The notes below the pieces were generated by a model that was not told the DNA's origin, did no database searches, and saw only the letters and a program-made list of their open reading frames with translations. Shown here piece by piece: positions 11,799 to 24,344 of a stretch of 64,000 bases of DNA. This DNA is from Bolinopsis microptera (taxonomy: Eukaryota > Ctenophora > Tentaculata > Lobata > Bolinopsidae), in NCBI RefSeq assembly GCF_026151205.1, contig NC_087083.1:2802536-2866535 (forward strand), read 5' to 3'. Position 1 is the first letter of the stretch. Every line of letters begins with the position of its first letter. A program made the position numbers and the translations under genes.

Positions 11799-14655
11799 GT
11801 TCAGCCCGACATTGTGTTTTCAGCTCATGGCTCTTTCTCAGTGTGACAGTTCATCTTAAACTGGGCGATTGTTCTAAAATCAAAAAGTAAAAACCATATG
11901 ATTATTTCCGAAATTCTTGTCAAAAACAAAGTTCAATCAGAGCTGCCCTGGCTAACGTAAGTTGGAAATCAACTGATCAGTGTAGAAAGGTAAGACGTGT
12001 TTCACAAATTTAATTGTACGAAGAAGTAATTCAAGTAACTAACAGTAATGATCAAATATCGAACTGAAGAACAATGCTCCTATAATAATGGCCTCAATTT
12101 CTAAATTTAAAGCTCTATTCACAGTCTACCTTTACGTGTAAGTGTATACTGCAAACTAAACCTTAACACGTGTACCATATTATGTAAAAACTAAACCTCT
12201 TTAAAAGACAAAAGACTCGTACATTACGTTTGCGTAGATAATATTTACTTATTGGCCGACTCAACAAAAATAAATGCGGCAATACTCAACAGCTCACAGC
12301 ATTATCATGTTGTCAATTATTGTGCAAGATTAAAACAGTGGATATCCAACAGAAGGTGTGACAGAACTAAAAGTAAAAAGTATAAAAACAAAGCTTTGAA
12401 ACAAAAAGTCAAGTCAAACTAAAGAAAAGCAATGATTCTATATCCTCTGTAAAACTAATATACTAGATTGCACTGTACAGATGATGTATAAACTTTGTAA
12501 ATATTAACACAGGACGACGACAATGTTCAATGAGGCAAACGTTTATTCCTTATTTGGAAGACAAATGTGACTGTCGGTAACTCTACAACGCACCTGTGTC
12601 TATAGTCACAATATATCTGTAATCCAAACTATAATGGAGTTGCTCACAAGGTCTTGAGCTTCATATCTACAAGTAATCATAGTAGTATAGGATCATTAGC
12701 AAATCCAAATATCACGAGAAATTTCTGTACTCTTTAACACACAAGCTTTATTTGTTTTGACTCTATCCCTCATCGGACTTAATTAAGAGGGTGTAATGTG
12801 TAAGAATTATCACATATATTATATTCATTATATTATATACTTATATAGATGATATGCAGTACACACCCTGGCTCTATGATGTGAGTTATGAAGGGCTTTT
12901 TTTAATACCGAAATTAGAAATTAGAATTTTTGGAAATTAGAAATTAGAAAGATCATTACAAAATTACATGTGTCAGATCCCAATCAGTTAAATGAAAATT
13001 ATTCAACCAAAGAACATAATATCGTAGATAAATAAATAAATGGTTTCAAAGTGTGCACGGAATATGGATACCGAATGAAAAGCTCGAATATGCCAGTTTT
13101 ATGATATACAACATACTCACCTGTTCTGACGTTTTTCACATATTGCGTGACATCATTTCAGATAGAGATTCTGAAAATGAAAATGACGATGTGCAAAGTT
13201 GGGACTCAGAAACCGAAAATTGATAGCTTAAAACCAAATGTCGGGTGCAACTGATTTTATTTTACTCCTAGCTAGGCGGCTTAGACCCGTGACCAAAAGA
13301 TATTTAGAGATTTATTATTGACCAAATACACAAATCCTGACACATTTCCTCACGAGGAAAAGTTCAACACCCTCCAAGACATGCTAACAGCAAGCCTTAC
13401 GAGAAATGCGAAATTCTTGGACATGAAACATATGAACTCGATCAGAACTGGCTTTTACTAATTCGCTCGCCCAAAAATTATCATGTGACTTTGGTTTTTA
13501 TGGTTTTGCAGCGGAACAAAACGGCTTTATATAAACCCCTATAATCGGAATCCCAATCCCAACCCTAACAGTAGCCATAACCCAAAGCTATCCATAACCC
13601 TAACCACAACCCTGACCCTAACCCGAGCCCTAAACAATCGAATTCCTGTTTTACTAATAGTAATACTAGTCTGTCACGTGAGCAAAACAGTTTTTTGCCC
13701 ATAACTCTCCAGGGAAGCATTTTTACCCTACGTCATGGGGGGTGATTCGTAAACAGCGTAAAAAAAACGAGTAAAATTACTTTGATACCCTCAGCTAGGG
13801 CCTTTTCACAAAAATCTTTTTTTAATTTGGGCGAGCGATTTAGTGGGTTTTTGATTCATCTTTGACAGTCATAATTTTACCCGCATTTCATAATAACGAG
13901 TAAAGTATACACTTTCCTGGACCTAAATTTAAGTTTTGAATAAAATTTTTTGGTCATGACAAGTCATGGTGAGTAACATGAGTCATGACAAGTCACGATC
14001 GATGTACTGGAAGCTGAATATCCGAAGATAATTCATTGTGATAAAAGTAAAATCATAAAAATATCCTAGCGGTAGGAAATTTTCATATATCAGCTTTCCG
14101 CGACCCAAATTTTATTGTTATTTGACTGAATTTTCTTCAATGATTGATTAATGATAAAATTAAAAGCAGAAAAGCAGGAAGCATTACTGAAAACTGGAGG
14201 CAACGATCTGAAACTGCGTTTACATTAATTGATATAATTTATGTATCAGTATGGATACAGAAATAAGGATACAATTCTTTAAATTCAGTTATGTTTCTGT
14301 AATATCATTTAAAATGATTTTATAACTAGACATTAATAATCATTCAACAAATTTTCACATAATATCAAAACATAAAATCAAAAATATAGCAAATGTTGTT
14401 TTCATAGAAAAATAAAATGGTTCAAAAAATATGAATTTGCTTTAAATTTAATATCAAAAATTACGACAAAGATAAGAAAATCATTCTTCAAAAGTGCACT
14501 TAAAAGTTGTTCAAATACAAAATGCTACTCATAACTCGAGTCCTCCCATTGACATTAAACCATTCAGTCCGGCTAATGGATAAATCAAAATGAGAAATTT
14601 AAGTAGCTTAACTAAAATCTCTGACACTATAAATCTGGAATCCGTCTAACTTTGA
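11799..14655. other. Intergenic stretch between two minus-strand genes
   Basis: 11799-12600 should contain the promoter and 5' UTR of the membrane-protein gene, but I see no clear core promoter. 13190-13225 reads SDRDSENENDDVQSWDSETEN on the plus strand, an acidic patch of a kind found in transposase tails, too short to call. An inverted-repeat element lies at 13458-13843. From about 14240 to 14600 the sequence is AT-rich, and I see nothing in it. Confidence 0.5.
13458..13843. mobile_element. Small inverted-repeat element with telomere-like interior
   Basis: Left end CTAATTCGCTCGCCCAAAAA and right end TTTGGGCGAGCGATTTAG are imperfect inverted copies about 386 bp apart. The interior 13548-13630 contains degenerate CCCTAA/CCCTGA-type repeats. 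No coding capacity; a MITE or foldback element is the simplest reading. Confidence 0.5.
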
Positions 14656-17600
14656 TCAGTGTTTGAAGTAATCAAAAGCAGCACCGCACTCCGGAACAGA
14701 ACATTCCCCAAACCTGGTCCAATGGTCAGTGGTGTAACACCAAGGTTTCTGGATGTTCCTTGGGTCTGGGTTCCTGGGTGGTGGATAAGAGGTAACATAT
14801 TGCATTTTGGGAGAAAAGAAGAAGCCTGGTATATCGAGGCACGGTATCGAGACTTCTTGCAGTAATATATGAATAATTTTAAACCTTTTTGATGACGATT
14901 ATTAACTGTAATTGACATAAAGATTTTACCTGCAGGAGTTATCTTTGCCAATTCCGTATTTGGCTGTGTTATATGTAGTTGGATGGAAGGTTTGAACATG
15001 AGGATAGTCTTTATCCCAACGCTGAAATATGATCGTATTAAACTTCATAGTTCACAATATAAATGTTTATAATCCGGTGCAGTTTCTTTTTCCTGAATAC
15101 ATCAAAATGCTTACTATTTAAACAATATTATTAATAGTGATAGTATCCATGTTGTAAATGCAAAGTTTTATTTTATCACCTGACATGTAGCAGATCTGCC
15201 TCCCTCTAAAGTAGCCTTATTAACTAGTCCTCTATACCCTGTCCCATCCCCTGCAGAACACTCCACGTCCCAGATACACTGAGGTATCCCACAAGGGGAG
15301 GTTTCGTTCTGTACTTGGCAATGTGGCCCGATTGGCAGACTTTCTGTGTTACGACAAGGGCTCTCGCACTGTCTTCCTGTGAATAATTGTATGTTACTTA
15401 AGTGAGATGATCCTTGCCTATCATGTCTCCACTTTCTAAATGTTCGCTTATTAAAGGTTTGGAAGATATTCATAAAGTTGACTAGTCTAGTGGCTCACCC
15501 TTGATGTCCTTGTCCTGATATCCAGCAAACCGTGCTCCATGCCCCTCGGTATCCTTGTAACAGAATATGTTCGTCATCATGGGTTCCAGTATCACTTTTG
15601 GCCCTTTTAGAGTCTTTTTGTCTCCCTGGTGATATTTGTTATTTACTTATTTCATCCAGGTGGCGTTTTTTTTTATCATGAAAGCATAAAGTAACAAATG
15701 ATAAATTTATTTCAGAATTTGTAAACAATTTTTAAAAAAACATGAACTCAGAAATTGTATTAAATCGGCCAATTATTAACGAATAAACTTTTACAGCATT
15801 GTTTGCACCTGCATCAAGAAGACGGTCTCAGAGTAAGGATTGCTAGGATTCCTTGCAATCCAGTTACCACTGACTGCAGTGAGAACCAGAGTAGAGGACT
15901 CGGGCACTGTTAGAGTGTCGTTGTCTGTCAACTGGCTTACTTTACCTAAGCAAACATCATCGTTATAGGATTTGTTACATTGAGAAAACATAACCAAAAA
16001 TATTAAGATAATGATTTGCCTTCGTTAACATGATGAAAGCGAGTTCATTATCTCATTATCAAGGTTAGATAAGACGTCTGCAAGGTTAACCAAGAGTTTA
16101 CAACTCGTACCAGCTATGGTGAAGTTGAGTAGTGGTCCTTGACAAGCATCCTCTGATATTGAACCAGTTTTGTAGGTTGTGTAAGTTCTGCTGTTAGCAC
16201 ATGATTTACATACTGCACCTCCTAACAGGACAGTTATGGAGATTAGTATTCAGATACTACACTTTCTTATCAGATGAATGAGTAAAATGCATTCAACTAT
16301 AGCAAATTCTTTTGAAATGCGTCTTGTATGATGTTTCAGTGGCCACACGTGTCAGATTTGAATGGTATTTATTTAGAAATATATATATTTAAAAAAAATA
16401 ATGACTTTATGTCATCATGGTGATATCATGTTATCACAAACAAAACACAATAAGATCCGGCATGTTACCTTTCTTATCCTGATAAGATCCTTGTGCACAG
16501 AGAGCGCACACAGTCTGTCCTGTCTGGTCCTGATAGGATCCTGGTACACAGTCGGTACAGTCCACACTCCCTGTTTTGTCTGCGTAACTACCTGATACAT
16601 TTATATTTTAGTACTTGATAAATTTAATCGCCATAATGAAATTATGCGTGATTTATTGAATGTGATAGATGACACCATTCTATCATGAGTGCTGATGCTT
16701 TTCTTAAATTCTCTCGACTACAGTATAGATAAGATTAAAATAAGCTCACCAGCAGCACAAAGACTACACTCAGGAGACCCAGCCTTATCAGCGAAACTAC
16801 CAGCCCCACAATCAGTACATGCAGTAGAGTTAACAGGAGAGGTAGTACCAGCAGCACAAAGAGAGCAGGTTACTGATGCAGGAGCTGCGGAGACGGTTCC
16901 AGCTGCACAGACCGTACAGACAGAAGATCCTGCTGAGTCCGAGTAGGAACCTGGGAGTGAGGTGTAAATGAGATGTTTTATTGAGTTATACTTTTGTTCA
17001 CTTTCACTCACAGTCAGCCGCTCTGACATGGTTAACCACCTTCCTTGTGTTGTTGGTTAATCATATGAGCGGGATATAAATTCTTCATTTCATTTCATTT
17101 CATTTCATTGGCCATTGAACCTTATCTGAAATACTTGAGAGGGAGACGCATGGTACCTCTTTTTAGGAGTACTTTATTTGATCATTACTGACTGGTTGAA
17201 AAACAGATTTAGTACTTAAGCCGAGACTTTGTCATGAAATTCTCATGACAAAATGTCGGCCATACTTTTTACTTACCAGCAGGACAAGAATCACAACTAG
17301 AAGAACCAGTGTCCTCAGCAAAGAACCCTGCTTCACATAAAGGACACTTATCAGCTCCAGCTTTGTCTTCTGTGGAGGTTCCTACAGCACAGGGATCGCA
17401 CGAGGGGGATCCCGCACGTGCAGCAAAGTGACCTGAAAAGTATTATTAGATAGGAAGTATTTAACTTTTTCATTAACTATGCTCAGAATAAAACAAAGAA
17501 AAGGTTGTATATGGTAATTGGTAACATATTGTTGGCATGCATTAATAAATTTTAAATTCATACGAAAAACTAATTTAATTTACTCCAGGGGAACAAAGAT

Positions 17601-20465
17601 TAGCTTAACATTACGAAAAGAGGAGTTAAGTTTTACCGGCAGTGCACAGCGTGCAGTTAGTTGATTAGCTTAACATTACTAAAAGAAGAGTTACGTTTTA
17701 CCGGCAGTGCACAGCGTGCAGTTAGTTGATCCTCGGAGTGACTCAGTAGAGGACCCAGCAGCACATTTAGTACACTCTGCGGACCCTGTGGTGTTACTAA
17801 ACAGTCCTGGCGTGCACATGTTACACACGGTGGCGTTCGGCTCGGAGTAGTTACCGGCTGCACACAAGCTGCAAGTGGTGGTACCGTTCTTATCGGAGTA
17901 TTGTCCTCCCGGACATACCGAGCACACTGCTGATCCTGTTGAGCAACTAAGTGTTAGCGTTTATAGGTAGCTGGTAGAGATATCGTGATTTGATAATACA
18001 GGACAAAAGTATTATCACCTGCATGTGGGAATCAGCTTTTAATCTAATTGATAAGTTGATACTTGAAACTAAAACTTTAAGTTCTATATCAAATCAAATA
18101 ATACATAAGAAGCAGATAAAGAGATAAGCAAAGTCCCTACCATCATCGCTGCTAAAGCTGCCTGGTCTACAGAGAGAACAGCTGTCAGACCCGGTGATGT
18201 TTAGTGTTGATGAACCAGCTTGACAGGCTGTACAAATGGCAGACCCTGTGCTATTTGAAAATTTTCCTGCGGATATGAATTTGATCTTAAGATATATTTT
18301 CGAGGAAAAGAACAAACGTGTCATCGATTTTACCACTGACTATTTGAACTAGGATTAAGGATTAGGATATTATGAGCTACGGTAATCGGTTGGAGATTAT
18401 GCGTATGGGAAAGTGCTGGGTTTATTTGTAAAGTTTTAAAATGGGCAACAGAAACTCAAACTCGACGAAAACCCCACTAAGTTTAACAGGACGAAATATA
18501 AACGTACCAGCAGAACAAGTCTCGCACACAGTGGCTCCAGTGTTATTTCCAGTTGAGGAACCAACGGGGCAAGAAGCACATATCGGGGACCCTGTTACGT
18601 TTGCAAACTTTCCTGTAGACATTCAAGTGTGATTTAATATATTTTGACCTTTTACTGCAATTTTGAGATTTAAGTTAATACATTACATGTAGATGTTATC
18701 TGGTTTTTCTGAAAAGTATCAAGAATATTTATTTAGATAGAATCAGCTGGATATTTCATTTATTTCCAAATGCAGCATCAGTGCAATGAAATCCATACAC
18801 AAACTCCACACCACCACACCACCACACCACCACACCACCTACCAGCTACACAATCATCGCACTTAGCAGCACCCGCGTTCCCATCAGTAGAACTCCCCAA
18901 AGCACAGGCACTGCAGTTAACAGATCCAGGGGTACCAGCATACTGCCCTGAGTGACACAGAGTATGAGCAATTCAATACAATTACAAAAATACAAGTACA
19001 GTTAATCCCGATTTACTGCGCCCCAATTTACCACAAACCCCGATTTACCGTGGCCATTTCCTTTCCCCAAATACCGCTTAACATGCACAATGTTTACTAA
19101 CAAAACCCCGATTTACCGCAAACCTCGATTTACCGCTGCTGTTTCCTTTGCCCAAACTCTGCGGTTTTACTGTAATATTTAATAGACCAGGTGGCAGTAA
19201 CACACTGAGTCTGAACACATAGTTACAAAACGGTGAAATAACTTTAAATTAGATAAAAAACAAAATGAAAATCTTAGCGACGATTAGTTAATTAGCACAA
19301 GGTAATTAACACATTGTCGTCCTTTATACTTTTATGAGAGATGAAAACAAAGTAATGAGCTTATCTCTGGAAAACCTGCGTGGCAGGGAGTACAGAGGGG
19401 GGCTGCCTCTACTGAGAAGGAACCTGCACTGCAGACACTACATTTCACAGCCCCTGTTGAGTTCTGGAAGGAGCCAGCCGCACAGTTATCACATTTCAGA
19501 GATCCTGGTGGGAGGAGGTGAGTTTACTCAACAAAGTCTATTAATGTCTCCAGAACTCAATCAGTTATGTTTCCAGAACCACCTTCAGTACTGTGATAAA
19601 ATCGATTTGATATAATGCAATATGTGAATGTTTTAGTTTGAACAATCCATATTAAACCTGATTTGATATAATAAAAATATGTGAATGTATTAGTTCTTTA
19701 GTTTGAACAATCCATATTAAACCTGACTTGATATGATACAAATATTAAACCTGATTTGTCAGCATAAGTTCCAGGAGCGCAGTCAGTACAGAGTTTGGCT
19801 GCCATTTCAGAGAAAGACCCTGGTGAACACAAGTCACAGCTTGTAGCAGCTGTGTTATTCTGTGCTGAACCAGCTGCGCAGTTGCTGCACACCGTGGACC
19901 CTGGGTAAGGATATTTAGGTGAGGTGCACACCCCGAAATAAATTATACAGAGTGTACATACAGCAAAAAATAAATTTGAGATCGCTCAGCTACTCCTCTG
20001 TAGATTTAGAAACAACTTAAAACCGGGGATGGTGCTCTTCCAGGGGCAGTGTTGGAGTATTTACTCCCAAAAATATCTCAAAACATACAATAAATAAACT
20101 ATTAAAAAAAATATTAAAAAGTTTGTTAAATACAAAATTAACTCAAATATGATAACACTCTCATCATTGCTTTTAATTTTGTTTAAGTCTGTATACAAAA
20201 TATAAGCTTAATGTAATCTTATTCAGTTTGAGGACTATCAAGGACTTTAAATCATTGAATAAAGTCCATTGGATACAACAGAAAGTTGTATAGCATATAT
20301 TCTGACAATTACCTGTTTCATTTGAGAAGGTACCAGCACTGCAGTCAGTACATACTATAGCTCCTTCAGTAGGAGAAAAGGAGCCTGCTGTACACGCGAT
20401 ACATGCAGTAGCGGCTGTGGTGTTCCGGGCTGAGCCAGCTGCACATTTGGTACACATTAAGGAGC
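14656..20465 (-). CDS. Secreted cysteine-rich protein: many GCC2/GCC3 (ephrin-receptor-like) modules and a C-terminal kringle; 5' end missing
   Basis: Sixteen phase-1-dominated exons join in frame: 20313-20465, 19751-19900, 19376-19504, 18843-18947, 18508-18612, 18141-18266, 17702-17935, 17277-17432, 16750-16950, 16469-16591, 16111-16221, 15809-15945, 15499-15625, 15180-15376, 14930-15021 and 14656-14773, about 753 visible residues. The first ten encode tandem modules of the form C-x2-C-x-A/P-G-x-(F/Y)-S-x(6-8)-C, as in SLCAAGNYSEPNATVC; exon-sized units joined at phase 1 suit shuffling and duplication. A linker without recognised family follows (15499-15945). The C-terminus is a canonical kringle with its six cysteines: GTGYRG, TCQRWDKDYP, SCRNPDP, KPWCYT, ECSVPEC. 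The stop lies seven residues after the kringle, with no transmembrane span or anchor, so the product looks secreted, perhaps an adhesion or matrix protein. Upstream exons were not found; a LINE ORF1 and the N gap occupy that position. Confidence 0.85.
16960..17100 (+). mobile_element. LINE-type 3' tail ending in an ATTTC pentamer repeat
   Basis: GTTAACCACCTTCCTTGTGT leads to GGTTAATCATATGAGCGGGA and then TTCATTTCATTTCATTTCAT. A short unique 3' sequence with a pentamer tail is typical of a heavily 5'-truncated LINE or LINE-mobilised SINE. It lies in an intron of the kringle gene. Confidence 0.4.
17586..17715. repeat. Tandem duplication of an exon end and its splice donor
   Basis: A block of about 67 bp (GATTAGCTTAACATTACGAA to GTGCAGTTAGTT) occurs twice in direct order. 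It contains the last ~27 bases of the 17702-17935 exon and its donor (TGCCG, then GTAAAA). Using the second, downstream donor would retain a stretch of intron, so the first copy at 17702 is the likely functional site. Confidence 0.8.
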
Positions 20466-20480
20466 CTGCGAACAAATATG

Positions 20481-20540
20481 TGTCAGTTCAGTAATTACAC
20501 TTCAGTTCAGTAATTACACTCAGTTCAGTAATTACACTTT
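20481..20540. repeat. 19-bp tandem repeat, three copies
   Basis: CAGTTCAGTAATTACACTT is repeated three times just upstream of the LINE ORF1 that follows. Confidence 0.85.
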
Positions 20541-20622
20541 TCAATACGTTTGTGCTCGCTTATCAGTTACTTATCATTACATTGATAAGACTTGCTTGTT
20601 TAACCGGTGCCGTGGTTGTGTG

Positions 20623-21300
20623 ATGTATAAATCGGAGAAATACGTGGCTTATAAGCTTGATGAAGTGAAAGATGATGCAGCTGAATGGATCCGGAAAACT
20701 CTTGGGCTTGCTAAAGTAGATCATGTTAACGCGTGTGCAGTTCAGAGTTTCAGTGGTAAAAGAGAAATCTCCAGGGAAGTCATTGCTCAGAGTCTTAACG
20801 CTGCGTTAAAAGTTATGTATAGACAGTCGTTGTACATTAATCAGCTAGAGAAGTATAATCAGAAATTGCACTCCGATGTAATTGACAATCAGGGGACAGT
20901 AGTTGTATTGCAGAAAGAGCTGCTAGTTGCCAAAGACAAGCAACTTGATGACTTGAAATCTGTTGTTGTAGCATCAGTCGAGGATACTGTGAAATCAGAG
21001 TTGAAGACATACAGCGCCGCAGTACAGGCATCAAAAACCTCAGCAGCAGGTCCTTTGTTGCATTCGGATAGAAACATTTTGAAGAATGTCATCAAGGATG
21101 TTGTGGCAGAAGGAGACCGAAGTCGGAATCTGATGTTATTTGGTATTAAAGAAGAGAAAGGTGAGCTGTTATGCGACAAGGTCGCTCAAGTGTTGTTGGA
21201 ACTTGGCGAAAAGCCAAAAATAGAAGCTAGCAGAATTGGTTTGAATAAACCAAAGGATAAGAAACAAGTGGCTGACAGACCTGTTAAGGTGACTTTGACG
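20623..21300 (+). mobile_element. LINE ORF1-like protein, C-terminus lost in assembly gap
   Basis: An open frame from MYKSEKYVAYKL runs about 226 residues into the N run at 21302. It has a predicted coiled coil (KYNQKLHSDVIDNQGTVVVL and the following LQKELLVAKDKQLDDL), then the RRM-like start RNLMLFGIKEEKGE, GEKPKIEASRIG and RPVKVTLT. It is the same family as the intact copy at 36784-37692 (RNLIVFGLKEEDEE, GEKPHFEATRVG, RPVKITVP). ORF1 proteins of this type are RNA-binding chaperones of LINE ribonucleoproteins. No reverse transcriptase is seen after the gap. Confidence 0.75.
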
Positions 21301-21301
21301 A

Positions 21302-21401
21302 NNNNNNNNNNNNNNNNNNNNNNNNNNNNNNNNNNNNNNNNNNNNNNNNNNNNNNNNNNNNNNNNNNNNNNNNNNNNNNNNNNNNNNNNNNNNNNNNNNN
21401 N
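21302..21401. other. Assembly gap, 100 N
   Basis: Exactly 100 Ns, the conventional placeholder for a gap of unknown size. It cuts the LINE ORF1 frame. Confidence 0.99.
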
Positions 21402-22263
21402 TTCAAACAATCCTACACTACTACAAATGTTTATTACATACTACAGTGTAATACACGATAAATAAATGCTGTATAATCAAGAAACAGGGCTTGCAGGGCA
21501 AGGGACGGAACACAGGAACTGGTTACAGAGTGTATAAAACAGTGATTCAGTACCCATTGGGTATTGCTGAATCTGACCCACAAAATACCACAATCAATAC
21601 AAGAATATACAATATAACAAACATCATGTTTATACAAGAATCAGGGCATGCAGAGCAAGAGAAGAAAAATAAGAGAAAAACTCCAACACATGTATACCCC
21701 TTAGTCCAGTAAATAACAATAATTACTTGTACATTATTATTATTATTATTAATATTATTATTAAATTATTTATATTTAAAAAAATGTATTATTGATGGTA
21801 GCTGGGTAGAGTTGGCACTTGGCATGCATGGAGGTAGCAGAATTGAAGGTTTCTAGAAGTAGATTATACTACATGAGTTGGGATTGAAGTTGATTAGCCC
21901 TCATAGCCAAACAGTACTGGAGAGAGCACAACTTGTGGTAGTTATAACGAGATAATTAGATGTATAAATTCGGGGATTTAAGATAAGATAATAGCTGGGA
22001 GGAGCTTCTGAAACTGAACTCTATTGCTTCATGAATATTGTTTGTATGTGTTCGTGCTGATGCTAAACATTTTTCTGTGCTGCCAGTAAAAAAGTTATAT
22101 TGGATTAATCAACACAATCAAGCACCAGTCACGTGAGTTATTATGTGGTAGTTAAGTTCAGCACTACCAGGTCATGACATTATCGTATATTATCGCTGTA
22201 TACTGTTAGTGTATATTTTATGTGCTGAGTTCTAAGACAGTATTGTTTGTTGAGACTACGTAC
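21402..22263. other. No gene recognised after the gap
   Basis: Contains a TTA-rich microsatellite (21735-21765) and two related segments (CAGGGCTTGCAGGGCAAGG near 21485, CAGGGCATGCAGAGCAAGA near 21645) that look like repeat debris. The last exon(s) of the integrase-core gene should lie here or beyond, but I could not identify them. Confidence 0.4.
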
Positions 22264-24326
22264 CGTTTAGAATTGTGATAGTTCTTGAAGCGCTGCAATT
22301 CTTGTCGAACTATGGGTATGAATATCCCCGATAAGATCTCGCGGTCTTCTTGTGATGTTGGATCGTACAGACCATCCTCGTATAAAGCTCTTAGTACAGG
22401 TCTAAAATTATCCACCATCCCCTCACGCAAGTCCCTCCAAAATCGCTCGATTTTGTTGTCCACAGAAGGACCGATAATGACACCCTCTGACTCACTCTGG
22501 TCTATGCCTTGTCGCTCGAGCAGAAACTTCTGTAAAAAATGTTGATAAGATTCAGTTTATTTATAATTGCCGCAGCCCCACGAATAAATCCACAATTGAG
22601 AGTCGAGACACTCTTTTGAGGAGCTAGATTTTTTGCTACGTTTACCTACGTTATTGTTCTGTATGTCTCAGTAGAAATTTTCAGACTATCACTTGATTTT
22701 ATCGCACAACCACGTGAATAGGTGAATTAATTAACACTGACAAAAAAAGGGAAGAACGGGAATTTTTAGGTGACCGAGTTGGGTAAAGTGAAGATAGAAA
22801 ATATGTATTAAGTCAAATGCATGTTGCATACAGTGCTTGTATTGTTCAAGATTAATCATTTACCGCTGATTTTACCGTCATAAGCTCATTTTTATCTATT
22901 TGACAAATAAAGGGGGTCGGGGAGGGGGGGGGGGGGGGCGGGGGTGGGGTCTTCATCAAAATTCTCTCGAAATTGAGTTTATTGTTGTTCCTGACAGAGG
23001 GGAGTGAAACCTGTAAGCTGCTTTTGGTCTGTAAAATCACATATCATATAATTATTGGGCACATCATTGTCTGTATGTCGACCTCTGTTTCAACAGCTCG
23101 CGTGGGCATCGCGTACATCGAGATACCCCGTATCTGCTGCCCATCGTTTACACTCATTAGGGGTCAATCCTTCCTGCCTTTCCAGGACGGAATTTTTATT
23201 TAAAATTGAATTAATAATAATTAATAGTTGTTATTACCTGTATAGCGCACATGTGCCCGGTTTCTGTACCAGCGTCAAGGCGTAGTCGTCGTGGTAACAG
23301 TCTACTCTCTATTAGGTAATCCAAATAGAGACGACCAATTACCTTTGGATCCTTATTCGTTTGGCCAATCCACAAATACAAGATCTTACGACTAAACGTA
23401 TCTAAACATCTGAGAGAGATTGATTACTTTTATAATTGAATGAACATTACTATCACTCATGCGTTTTATGCTAAATTTCATTTTGCTCCTATGACACGCT
23501 AAATACACCCACCCGTATATCTTCAGATCAAATAAGGAATTCTGGTAGCCCGCAAGTTTATCGTGGCCGTCACACGAAAGAAGGTAATTAGGGCCATTAG
23601 ACCTAAACGGCATTTTCGGTCGTTTGCCGAGAAATCTGGGTTTTCTCTGTTCCACCCCAGCACCATCCACATGTCGTAACGTCGTCATCACCTTAGCTTG
23701 TGTGACAAGCAAACCTCTGTTGCACCTAATACAGAAATCGGTAACACAGTTGGAACCTTTGAGAACGGACTAACACTTCTTTAGAAGCTTACTACTATTG
23801 AATCGTCACAGAATATTTTTAGATATTCGTCTCACCTTAATTCCTGTCTCACATGCCTGTAGCCCCAGGCTCCACCTGTATCTGCTACAATATCTGTGAC
23901 AGCTTGTGTAACTTCTTGGTCAGACAAACTGTTGTTTGTTCTTTGTATCCCAAAAAACTGTAGCATTCTGAAAGTTTCAACTTAAAGATTTTTGATGACT
24001 CTAAAGATTCTAAACATGCGATTAAAGGAAACTGTTTAACATTTCATTGTAGTATAGCTAAATGTTCTCAAATTATTTATTTCATAAAAATGGTGTAAGT
24101 ATTTTTTCTACCCGAATATTACATTCTGTAACAATGTTTTGAGACGAACTAAGAACACAGCAGAAGTATTAACATATATTACGTACCTCTCAATTGTTCT
24201 GAATGAACTTGGATATTGACCGAAGTCCTTTTTAATTCTGCCTCTGATCTCGTCCGTTGTATAGCTTTCTTTAACTAGATCCTCTAGATATTGGCGGAGA
24301 TTGTTGTCTGTCTGCCAATCCGACAT
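22264..24326 (-). CDS. DDE integrase-core protein, at least five exons, 3' end not found
   Basis: Exons 24187-24326, 23836-23967, 23513-23725, 23238-23409 and 22264-22529 join in phase. The start ATG at 24326 gives MSDWQTDNNLRQYLEDLVKE, followed by an HTH-like block (YTTDEIRGRIKKDF) and GAWGYRHVRQELR. The integrase core supplies a catalytic triad: the Asp of LLSCDGHDKL, the Asp of RLRLDAGTETGH and the Glu of VDNKIERFWRDL. YGCLDTFSRKILYLWIG is created across the junction of exons 3 and 4, and only if the CAG at 23410-23412 is used as acceptor. The fifth exon ends HNSKR at a GTACGT donor, so more sequence follows. Proteins of this kind are widespread in invertebrates and fish as multi-exon, retroviral-integrase-like genes, either mobile or domesticated. 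No terminal repeats were noticed. The 0.7-kb intron between exons 4 and 5 includes a G-run at 22921-22945. Confidence 0.8.
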
Positions 24327-24344
24327 AACTTTAAAGATAAGCCG

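Noticed and set aside
16689-16946. Plus-strand frames opposite the cysteine-rich exons
   Set aside because: Antisense shadows of exons supported by phase and domain content on the minus strand.
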